NCBI RefSeq assembly: GCF_024345575.1
Contig: NZ_JAGQBJ010000012.1
Span: 1 to 64,000, forward strand
DNA: 64,000 nucleotides
Reading direction: 5' to 3'
Origin: Cyanobium sp. Morenito 9A2
Lineage (GTDB): Bacteria; Cyanobacteriota; Cyanobacteriia; PCC-6307; Cyanobiaceae
Position 1 is the stretch's first letter; the number at the start of each line of letters is the position of its first letter. Under the pieces are notes generated by a model. It made no database searches. It was not told the origin of the DNA and worked only from the letters and a program-made list of their open reading frames with translations. Position numbers and translations under genes: made by a program. This document shows, one piece after another, positions 57,184-64,000 of this stretch.

Positions 57184-58349
57184 CGCAGCCGCTCGATCAG
57201 GGCGCGAATCGCCTCCTCCTGGGCCTCGATGCTGGCGGTGAGCTGAAATTGCACCAGGGCTCGATCGAGATTCTGCCCCGCCTCTCGCGTCTTGAAGTAG
57301 ACGTCGCCCTGCAGGTGATCGGTGAGGAAGCGCAGGCCCAGCTCGAAGGCGATCAGGCGGATCGCATCGAACAGGTAGGCGATGTCCTCAGTGGTGAGGG
57401 AGCCCCGGGCGGCGTTGAGGTAGCCCGCCAGGATCGCCTCGCAGCGGCCGGGATCGAAGCACACGGCTTGCCAGTCCTTGGTCTCCTCCCCCAGGGGGTT
57501 GCAGCCCGAGCGGCAGCAGTCGCCGATGTCGTAGTGGATCAGTCCGGGTTTGACCGTGTCCAGGTCCACCAGGGCGACGGCTGCGCCGCTGGCCGCATCG
57601 AGCATCACGTTGTTGACCTTCGGGTCGCCGTGGATCGGCCGCAGCCGCAGGACGCCTTGGTCCTTGGCGGTCTCGAGCACCCCCGCCAGGGCGCTGCGCT
57701 CGGCCACGAAGGCCTGGCAGAAGCTGAGTTCCTCGCAGGAGGCCGCCGTGCTGCAGGCCAGGGCCCGTTCGTAGGCCGCCAGGTACGCGGGGGTGATGTG
57801 GAAGCCTTCGAGGGTGTCGGCCAGCGCCTCGATCGGCAGATCACTCAGTAGCCGATGGAAGGTGCCCAGACCGAAGCCCAGCTGCCAGGCCTGGGCCTCG
57901 GTGGCCACGGTCTCCAGGCATTGGGCGCCTTCGATGAAGGTGGTGAGGCGCCAGACGTCGTTGCCGTCCTGCAGCCAGTGCTTCTCTGCGCCAAGGGGGG
58001 CGATCAGCCGCGGCACCTCCCAGCGGCGGCCGGGGCCGGCAGCTTCCTGGGCCAGGCGGCCCTCCAGGTGGTTCCCCAGGGCCGCGATGTTGCCCATCAC
58101 CCGCTCCGGATGGGGGAACACCGTGGTGTTCAGGCGCTGCAGCACGAAACGACGTGCGGGGTCCCCGCTCAGGGTGACGCGGTAGGTGTCGTTGACGTTG
58201 CCGTTGCCCAGGGGCTCGATCGCGGCGATGGCGCCCCCGAGGTCAAAGCGTGCGGCGATCCGCCGGAGCTGGGCGCCCTGCTGGTCGACGGATCCTGACC
58301 CTGGCCCGGCCATGGCTGCGCTGCGCTCGGAGATCGGAGCCTGGATCAT
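57180..58349 (-). CDS. Aminoglycoside phosphotransferase-fold kinase (NahK-like)
   Basis: The 389-aa kinase-like protein has a nucleotide-loop region (LGNGNVNDTYRVTLSG), the catalytic HGDPKVNNVMLD, and the metal-binding VDLDTVKPG. It resembles N-acetylhexosamine kinases and homoserine kinase-like sugar kinases. The adjacent CBM9-like protein supports a carbohydrate substrate, which remains inference. The gene overlaps rsmE by 4 nt. Confidence 0.82.
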   Translation of the reverse strand: MIQAPISERSAAMAGPGSGSVDQQGAQLRRIAARFDLGGAIAAIEPLGNGNVNDTYRVTLSGDPARRFVLQRLNTTVFPHPERVMGNIAALGNHLEGRLAQEAAGPGRRWEVPRLIAPLGAEKHWLQDGNDVWRLTTFIEGAQCLETVATEAQAWQLGFGLGTFHRLLSDLPIEALADTLEGFHITPAYLAAYERALACSTAASCEELSFCQAFVAERSALAGVLETAKDQGVLRLRPIHGDPKVNNVMLDAASGAAVALVDLDTVKPGLIHYDIGDCCRSGCNPLGEETKDWQAVCFDPGRCEAILAGYLNAARGSLTTEDIAYLFDAIRLIAFELGLRFLTDHLQGDVYFKTREAGQNLDRALVQFQLTASIEAQEEAIRALIERLR

Positions 58350-59143
58350 CGCAGCGCCATTGGATCGCCCCTGTTCTCGCCCCAGTCTTCGCCCCGGCTC
58401 GTGCCCGCTCCGGCACGCCAGTGGTCGAGAACGGCCAGGCCCGCCACCGCCGCGGTGGAGCAGCGCAGGATGCGGGGCCCCAGGCTCACGAACCGCCAGC
58501 CGCTGGCGCTGGCGGCCACCTCTTCGGCCCCACTCCAGCCCCCCTCCGGTCCGCAGGCCAGGGTGAGGGTGGCGGGAGGCCGCGGCCCAAGCTCACTCAG
58601 CACCTCGCCCAGCAGCGGCAACCCCTGCTGACGGGTGGTGCTCAGCAGACGCAGCGCACCCCCTTGGGCCGCGGCCCCCAGCCAGGGGCCGGCCGGCTCG
58701 GGTGGCGCCAGCTCGGGCAGCCAGAGCCGCTCGCACTGCTCGCTGGCCTCCCGCAGGATCGCCTCCCAGCGCTCGTTTTTTTGGCTGCCCACCAGGGCGC
58801 TGTTCTCCGCCCGCAGGGGCTGCAGCCGGTCCACCCCCAGCTCACAGGCCATGCGCACCACCAGGTCCATGTCCCGCTTGGGTACCGCGATCGCCAGCTC
58901 CAGGCGCAGGGCCGGCGGCGGTTCCCGGCGCAGGGGCCGCCCGAGCGGCTGCTCCAGAGCCAGGCGATCCTTGCCGATCAGGGAGGCGCTCCAGAGGCCG
59001 CCGGCCCCATCCGTGAGTTCGACCCGATCGCCCGGGCCGTAGCGCAGCACCCGCGTGAGGTAGCGGATTTCCTCAGGCCTTAGAGCCAGCTCGGGGGCGA
59101 GCCGCGCCGGATCGATCAGCAGACGCCGCAGTTCCCGGGCCAC
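58346..59143 (-). CDS. rsmE: 16S rRNA (uracil-1498-N3)-methyltransferase RsmE
   Basis: RsmE methylates U1498 of 16S rRNA. The 265-aa SPOUT protein has an N-terminal PUA-like domain (EIRYLTRVLRYGPGDRVEL) and the C-terminal knot with LACGPEGGWSGAEEV and SLGPRILRCSTAAVAGLAVL. The length is slightly above average owing to a polar C-terminal tail. Confidence 0.93.
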   Translation of the reverse strand: MARELRRLLIDPARLAPELALRPEEIRYLTRVLRYGPGDRVELTDGAGGLWSASLIGKDRLALEQPLGRPLRREPPPALRLELAIAVPKRDMDLVVRMACELGVDRLQPLRAENSALVGSQKNERWEAILREASEQCERLWLPELAPPEPAGPWLGAAAQGGALRLLSTTRQQGLPLLGEVLSELGPRPPATLTLACGPEGGWSGAEEVAASASGWRFVSLGPRILRCSTAAVAGLAVLDHWRAGAGTSRGEDWGENRGDPMALR

Positions 59144-59146
59144 GGT

Positions 59147-59677
59147 TCAGTGCTTCTTGCGTGTTCGGTTGGGCGCTTCATCATCCTCTGATTCATTTTC
59201 GTCCTCGTTTTTGCTCTCGTCGTCGGAGAAGGCCAGGGGGGAGAAGTCTCGATCGGGCTGGTCCTCCACCGGCCAGTCCTCGTTGACGCCGCCCACCACC
59301 AGCTCCTCGATCCGCACCAGGTCGTTGTCGAGCTGGCGCAGCACGTTGAACAGCACATCGAGGGCCAGGGCGTCGCTGGTGCCCAGGTCCACCCAGCAGC
59401 GGCCCCAGTTGTCCTGGTACTCCAGGGGGCCGAGGTTGTGCATCAGGGCCGGCAGCGCCCCTTCCGCCTCCTCGTTCTCATAGGCCATCCAGCCCAGGTC
59501 GACCCCCTCCTCATGCGCCTGCAGGCTCTCGGCGTTGAAGCCGCCCAACTTGCCGAGCACGAACCAGCTGTCAAAGACGGTGTCGAGGTAGCCGCGCTCG
59601 CCCGAACCGGGGGGGTGCTCGAAGCGCAGCCACAGCCAGCAGTTGAACGGATCGAAGGAGCGGAAGCGGACCTCCAC
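59147..59677 (-). CDS. DUF3531 family protein
   Basis: The ~176-aa protein occurs in cyanobacteria and plastids. Conserved segments are VRFRSFDPFNCWLWLRF, LDTVFDSWFVLGKLGGFNAE and DNWGRCWVDLGTSDALALDV. The acidic C-terminus (DDESKNEDENESEDDE) ends in RTRKKH. A GTG at 59677 was chosen, because the extension to 59725 would intrude on the divergent ABC promoter. Function unknown. Confidence 0.85.
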   Translation of the reverse strand: MEVRFRSFDPFNCWLWLRFEHPPGSGERGYLDTVFDSWFVLGKLGGFNAESLQAHEEGVDLGWMAYENEEAEGALPALMHNLGPLEYQDNWGRCWVDLGTSDALALDVLFNVLRQLDNDLVRIEELVVGGVNEDWPVEDQPDRDFSPLAFSDDESKNEDENESEDDEAPNRTRKKH

Positions 59678-59748
59678 GGTGGGGCATCGGCAGCGCCCCC
59701 CCACTCCAACACGGCCGGCAGGCAAGCTGGAACCACGACGGCCTCGCC

Positions 59749-60396
59749 ATGCTCGAACTGCGTTCGCTGGGGTACCACCCGGCCACGGCGGCAGCGCCGG
59801 TGCTGGAGGGGCTGAACCTGAAGCTCCTGACCGGGCAGCCGGCGCTGGTGGCGGGCCGGAGCGGCAGCGGCAAGACCACCCTGCTGGAGCTGCTCAGCGG
59901 CCTGGCCGAGCCCAGCAGCGGCTCGATCCTCTGGAATGGCGAGACCCTCAAGGGCCGCCAGCGCCGCTGGCTCTGCGGGCTGGTCTTCCAGTTCCCGGAG
60001 CGCCATTTCCTTGGTCTCACGGTGGGTCAGGAACTGAAGCTCGGCCAGCGGCGCCTGGGCAGCGAGCGGGTGCAGGAGGTGCTGGAGCAGGTGGGGCTTG
60101 GGGCGCTCTCGTTTCAGCAGGCGCCGGAGCGGCTCAGCGGCGGCCAGCAGCGGCGGCTGGCCCTGGCGGTGCAGTTGCTGCGGGAGCCCAAGGTGCTGCT
60201 GCTCGATGAGCCCACCGCCGGCCTGGATTGGTCGGTGCGCGATGGGGTGCTGCAGTTGATCGGGCGGCTCAGCCGGGACCGGGTGCTGCTGGTGGTGACC
60301 CACGAGCCGGAGCTGTTCCGGGGGCTGATCGAACGGGGCTGGGAGCTGCGGGACGGGGCGCTTAGACCCCTGCCGGCCCTCCGTACGATGCCCTGA
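59749..60396 (+). CDS. ABC transporter ATP-binding protein (ECF-like)
   Basis: The 215-aa ATPase has Walker A in VAGRSGSGKTTLLELLSGLA, the Q-loop in GLVFQFPERHFLGLTVGQEL, signature LSGGQQRRLALAVQLL, and Walker B VLLLDEPTAGLDW. The FPERHFLGLTV Q-loop region resembles ECF-type ATPases. No permease is adjacent; hslO follows by 3 nt. Confidence 0.9.
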   Translation: MLELRSLGYHPATAAAPVLEGLNLKLLTGQPALVAGRSGSGKTTLLELLSGLAEPSSGSILWNGETLKGRQRRWLCGLVFQFPERHFLGLTVGQELKLGQRRLGSERVQEVLEQVGLGALSFQQAPERLSGGQQRRLALAVQLLREPKVLLLDEPTAGLDWSVRDGVLQLIGRLSRDRVLLVVTHEPELFRGLIERGWELRDGALRPLPALRTMP

Positions 60397-60399
60397 GAC

Positions 60400-61347
60400 A
60401 TGGCAGGGGCGATGGCGGATCAGTTGGTGCGGGCCACCGCGGCCGGGGGCGGCATCCGCCTGGTGGCCGCCACCACCACGGTCACCAGCCGCTACGCCCG
60501 CCGCCGCCATGGGCTCTCCTTCCTGACCACCGCCCTGCTGGGTCGGGCGATGACCGCCGGCCTGCTGCTGGCCAGCTCGATGAAGGTGCGCCACGGGCGG
60601 GTGAACCTGCGCATCCAATCCGATGGTCCGCTGCGGGGGCTGATGGTGGATGCGGGCCGCGACGGCAGCGTCCGTGGCCATGTGGGCAACCCAGGCCTGG
60701 AGCTGGATCTGGTGGAGCGCGACCCGGCGGACCACGGGGACGTGCCGGTGGGTTTTGATTTCCGCAAGGCCACGGGCACCGGCTACCTCCACGTGGTGCG
60801 CGACCTCGGCAAGGGTGAACCGTTCAGCAGCACGGTGGAGCTGGTGAGCGGTGGCATCGGCGATGACGTGGCCTCCTATCTGGTGCACTCCGAGCAGACC
60901 CCCTCGGCCCTGTTCGTGGGGGAGCAGATCGACAGCAGCGGCGTGCGCTGCGCCGGTGGCGTGCTGGTGCAGGTGTTGCCCAAGGCGGCCCAGGAGCCGG
61001 CTCTGGTGGCGCTGCTCGAAGACCGCTGTCGTGAGATTCGCGATTTCAGCAACCGCCTGGCGGCCAGCACCGGTGATCTGAAGCGTCTGCTCGAAGACAT
61101 CTTTCCCGATCTCGATCCCCAACTCCTGGAGGACGCCGAAGCCCAGCAGGCCGTGAGCTTCCACTGCCCCTGCACCCGCCGCCGCAGCGTGAGCGCCCTC
61201 AAGTTGCTGGGCCGCGACGAACTCAGCGAGATGCTCCGTGACGAGGGTCACGCTGAGCTCACCTGCCACTTCTGCAACGAGGTCTACCGGGTGGAGGAAG
61301 GCGAGCTGCGGGAGCTGATCGCCGAGCTGGAGCCGGTGGTGGGGTGA
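60400..61347 (+). CDS. hslO: Redox-regulated chaperone Hsp33
   Basis: Hsp33 is a holdase activated by oxidation. The 315-aa protein keeps the redox zinc switch: CPC in [16 protein letters not shown] and CHFC in [13 protein letters not shown]. The core domain starts [20 protein letters not shown]. It is just downstream of an ABC ATPase, possibly in one transcript. Confidence 0.94.
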   Translation: MAGAMADQLVRATAAGGGIRLVAATTTVTSRYARRRHGLSFLTTALLGRAMTAGLLLASSMKVRHGRVNLRIQSDGPLRGLMVDAGRDGSVRGHVGNPGLELDLVERDPADHGDVPVGFDFRKATGTGYLHVVRDLGKGEPFSSTVELVSGGIGDDVASYLVHSEQTPSALFVGEQIDSSGVRCAGGVLVQVLPKAAQEPALVALLEDRCREIRDFSNRLAASTGDLKRLLEDIFPDLDPQLLEDAEAQQAVSFHCPCTRRRSVSALKLLGRDELSEMLRDEGHAELTCHFCNEVYRVEEGELRELIAELEPVVG

Positions 61348-61365
61348 GGCTGTCGGCTGAAACGC

Positions 61366-61563
61366 TCAGTCGCAGTTGAACGGCCCTACAACCTCGATCC
61401 GCTCGGCCAGGGCCAGGCAGGCATCCATCTCCGCCCACAGCAGCTCCCGCCGGCTGGCCTCCACCCCGTAGGAGCGGTGGTGCAGATCCCTGCCCAGGTA
61501 GCGCAGGGCGTCGCGGATCCGGTGCCAGTCGGCGGGGCTGAGATCGAGGGGAGGGGTTGCCAT
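61366..61563 (-). CDS. Small cyanobacterial hypothetical protein, 65 aa
   Basis: The product starts MATPPLDLSPADWHRIRDAL and is helical (LLWAEMDACLALAERIEVVG). The longer open frame upstream to 61827 overlaps the HDAC gene in another frame. It is convergent with hslO and lies after the deacetylase gene on the same strand. No domain is recognised. Confidence 0.6.
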   Translation of the reverse strand: MATPPLDLSPADWHRIRDALRYLGRDLHHRSYGVEASRRELLWAEMDACLALAERIEVVGPFNCD

Positions 61564-61633
61564 CGGGTGATCATCGGCGGTGTCAGGGTTGGGCGGGACC
61601 GTGGGGCTGGTCCCTCGGGTCGCCCCAATTGGA

Positions 61634-62581
61634 TCAGGGCTCCAGCAGGGCGCGCCCATGGGCGGCGACGGCCAGCCCCAGGCCCTCCAGCCCATAGCCC
61701 CCCTCCAGACTCGACACCAGGCGGCCTGAGCAATGGCGCGCGGCGATCGCCATGGCGATCCGGGTGAGCGTGTGGAAGTCGTCGTCATTGAGCCGCTGGT
61801 GGCCGAGCGGATCGCCGAGCCGGGCATCGAAGCCGGCGGAGATCAGCACCAGCTCCGGTTCGAAGCGCTCGGCGGCGGGCAGCAACTGCTCCTCGAGGGC
61901 CGCGAGCACCGCGGCGCCGCCGCTGCCGGGGGGCAGGGGGACGTTGATCGTGAACCCTTCGCCTTCCCCCGCGCCCCGCTCGCTGGCGGCGCCGCTGCCG
62001 GGGTAGAGGGGCGATTCGTGCACGCTGAAGACGAGCACGCTGGGGTCGCGCCAGAAGATCTCCTGGCTGCCGTTGCCGTGGTGCACATCCCAGTCAAGGA
62101 TCAGGACCCGCCGCAGCCCCTGCACCGCCTGGGCATAGCGCGCCGCCACGGCCACGTTGTTGAAGAGGCAGAAGCCCATGCCCCGGTTCGATTCGGCGTG
62201 GTGTCCCGGCGGTCGCACGGCGCAGAAAGCGTTGCGCACCGCCCCAGCCATCACGGCGTCCAGCGCCGCCAGCAGGCCCCCCGCCGCCAGCCGGGCCACC
62301 GCTTCAGAGTGCTCGGAAACGGCCGTGTCGCCGGTGGAGAGCTGATCGAGGCCCGAGCGGATGTCCCGGCGGACGCTGGCCAGGTAGGCGCGGCTGTGGC
62401 AGCGCAGCAGGTCGTCATTCGTGGCGGGCCGCGGGGGGATGGGCAGGAAGTGCTCAAGCAGGCCACTGTGCCGCAGCTCCCCGATCACGGCCTCCAGCCG
62501 CCGGGGCGATTCCGGGTGGCCCCAGCCGGGGTCATGGAGTCGGAAGTCGGCGTGGGACACCAATCCGGAGGAGGCAACCAT
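61634..62581 (-). CDS. Histone deacetylase family amidohydrolase (AcuC/HDAC-like)
   Basis: The 315-aa Zn-dependent deacetylase shows RPPGHHAESNRGMGFCLFNN (catalytic His pair), ILDWDVHHGNGSQEIF (metal ligands) and LISAGFDARLGDPLG. Bacterial homologues act on acetylpolyamines or acetylated proteins; the substrate here is unknown. Confidence 0.92.
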   Translation of the reverse strand: MVASSGLVSHADFRLHDPGWGHPESPRRLEAVIGELRHSGLLEHFLPIPPRPATNDDLLRCHSRAYLASVRRDIRSGLDQLSTGDTAVSEHSEAVARLAAGGLLAALDAVMAGAVRNAFCAVRPPGHHAESNRGMGFCLFNNVAVAARYAQAVQGLRRVLILDWDVHHGNGSQEIFWRDPSVLVFSVHESPLYPGSGAASERGAGEGEGFTINVPLPPGSGGAAVLAALEEQLLPAAERFEPELVLISAGFDARLGDPLGHQRLNDDDFHTLTRIAMAIAARHCSGRLVSSLEGGYGLEGLGLAVAAHGRALLEP

Positions 62582-62589
62582 GGGCGAGC

Positions 62590-63440
62590 TTCAGGCCTCT
62601 CCAGGATGATCCGGTCCCGGGCCATGGACCTCCGTGGAGCAGCCCTCCGCCCTCCGCCCTCCGCCCTTCAACGCCCATCCGCGTGGGCGCCTATCGCTGA
62701 GCGGTCCAGAACAGTTTCGGCCAGCTCCCCGTCTGAGCCAGGGTCCTTGCCATCGGCGGGGCGGTCCCCGCTCGGCGGCGCCGGCCTCCAGCCGCAGCTG
62801 CTGGAAGCCCACCAGCCTCCGTCGGGGGTTCTCCAGCACCTGGTCGGGGACGCCTGCGGGAAGCTGCGCGACCTCCTCGGCCAGCAACGCCCGGTGATAC
62901 GCCCGCTCAGCTCCAGCCGCAGCGGCGCGATCGCGCCAGTCTTGCGGTCGAGGGTCACCTCCCGTTCGCCATGCACAACGATCGCGTCGGAGCGCCCGAA
63001 GCCCAACGGCACGGCGGCGGCATGGCCGGCAGACCCAGGCACCGGTCGCTGTGCCAGAGGTCGCGGCTGAACCGCTGGGCGCGGGGATCGAACTCGGGCA
63101 GAGGCCTGTGGTCGGTGGGCACGCTGATGGGCAGCCGCTGCGAGGGCGCCATGTGCCCGAACAGCCCCACGATCGCCGGCACCGCCGGGATCCGCGCCTT
63201 CTGATCGGCGACCAGACCACAGCGATGGCGTCGCGGTTGAAGGGTTTGGCCCCGTCCTTCCTGTCGAGGCCGACCGCCATGGGTGCTGTGGTGGTTCTGA
63301 ACCGTCGTCGCAGCGGATGGCCGTGGCGGGATCAGGGGCTGGTGCCAGCCCTGCGGCGCGTGGACCTTGCCAAGGGTCACCGAAGTCGGCCGGGTAGCGG
63401 AGGAGCCGCGATCGCCCAGGATGGGACCCATCGCCAGCCG
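62590..63440 (-). pseudogene. Possible decayed gene spread over three frames
   Basis: Protein-like pieces follow each other in shifted frames: DRKDGAKPFNRDAIAVVWSP; GLFGHMAPSQRLPISVP; SDAIVVHGEREVTLDRKTGA; RAYHRALLAEEVAQLPAGVP. The order is collinear on the minus strand, which suggests one old gene with several indels. The family is not recognised. Confidence 0.35.
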
Positions 63441-63449
63441 CTCTGGCGC

Positions 63450-64000
63450 TCACGTTTCAACATGACCGCCTTGGTGGTCGCCTCCAGGGCCAGGGCGCAG
63501 CCAGCAGCCTCTTGAAGGGCTTAGCCCGGTCGAGGCCCACCCTCTCAGTCCAGGCCCATCGCGCGGGTCGAGGCTGACACCGGGGAGCGCGAGGACCAGG
63601 CAGCCCCGGCGAGGCTTGAGAATCTCCGTGAGCAGCAGCGGGTTCTGGCCGCACCGCTGGCTGTTGATGCTGTTGGAGGCCGTCCTCACCGCCCTCGCCC
63701 CGACCTTGTGGCAGTCACGGAACCAGGGCAGGTCGCGTTCATGCGGCCCGCGCGCGGGGTCACTCCCGTCAGCGCGAAAACCGGCGCTGTCGATCGCATT
63801 GAGGGCGCAGAGCTTGACGCAGGCGATCGCGTGGCGCTGCTTGCCGCGGCCCAGGGCCACCACCAGGGCGGCCCCGTGGAGGGGAACGGCGCTCTCGCTC
63901 TCCCGGGCCCGAGCCCCTACCGGGGAGGGAGGCGCAGGTTGACGTCCCCCCCCCGCCGCAGAGGTTGGCCCCCCACCTGCGGACCACGCGGCCCATCGAG
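63450..64000 (-). other. Open frame running off the window edge, possibly a partial gene
   Basis: The minus-strand frame is open from the window edge to 63450 and includes GAALVVALGRGKQRHAIACV and GQNPLLLTEILKPRRGCLVL. The 5' end is outside the window. No family is recognised. The 3' third looks less protein-like, so a truncated or decayed gene is possible. Confidence 0.3.

Noticed and set aside
59443-61269. 608-aa minus-strand open frame
   Set aside because: It runs antisense through the ABC ATPase and hslO and ends inside the DUF3531 gene; only shadow composition.

Overview
The window comes from a high-GC picocyanobacterium, most likely a Cyanobium or freshwater alpha-cyanobacterial Synechococcus. 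The evidence is oxygenic-phototroph genes (petG, chlI, lycopene beta-cyclase crtL, high-light-inducible hli genes, a cytochrome cM-like cytochrome), families largely confined to cyanobacteria (DUF3370, DUF3531, DUF3598, DUF1400 hydrolase, CAAD/CurT-like protein, GuaB3), and a cyanobacterial metallothionein. No rRNA, tRNA or CRISPR array was found.

Layout. 1-5.4 kb: the 3' part of a giant secreted VWA/RTX protein, a degenerate IS3-type element and gene-poor DNA. 5.4-6.04 kb: a minus-strand cluster of two hli genes flanking two tiny single-helix ORFs, preceded by an HLR1-like (RpaB) motif. 6.4-10.6 kb: a cytochrome P450 divergent from CRY-DASH and a photolyase-related protein that lacks the usual iron-sulfur cysteines. 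10.8-16.7 kb: small accessory genes (SPFH, DUF3598, VOC, GAF, phytochelatin synthase-like, transglutaminase-like, SemiSWEET). 16.9-19.4 kb: a gene graveyard (thermonuclease, MNT/HEPN toxin-antitoxin pair, DUF2252) that surrounds an intact metallothionein gene. 19.6-23.3 kb: a probably acquired trio, one sulfatase and two DUF1254/DUF1214 proteins. 24-31.6 kb: DUF427, MFS, DUF1400 hydrolase, peptide-type ABC transporter parts and decayed DNA.

31.8-62.6 kb is mostly compact core genome. A likely minus-strand operon, cytM - trmJ - class A beta-lactamase-like - DUF3370 - chlI - ruvC - 5-FTHF cyclo-ligase, has 4-nt ATGA overlaps at most junctions. LOG - hisH - rsmD overlap in the same way. petG, gyrA, crtL, leuA, an ABC sugar permease, an ABC ATPase and hslO are on the plus strand. 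The last 1.4 kb again looks decayed.

Functional themes are light and photodamage responses (hli, CRY-DASH, photolyase-like, P450, crtL), metal handling (metallothionein, phytochelatin synthase-like), core metabolism (hom, hisH, leuA, GuaB3, folate) and RNA modification (RsmD, RsmE, TrmJ-like). The strongest candidates for something undescribed are the hli/micro-ORF cluster with its HLR1-like site and the cysteine-poor photolyase-like protein.
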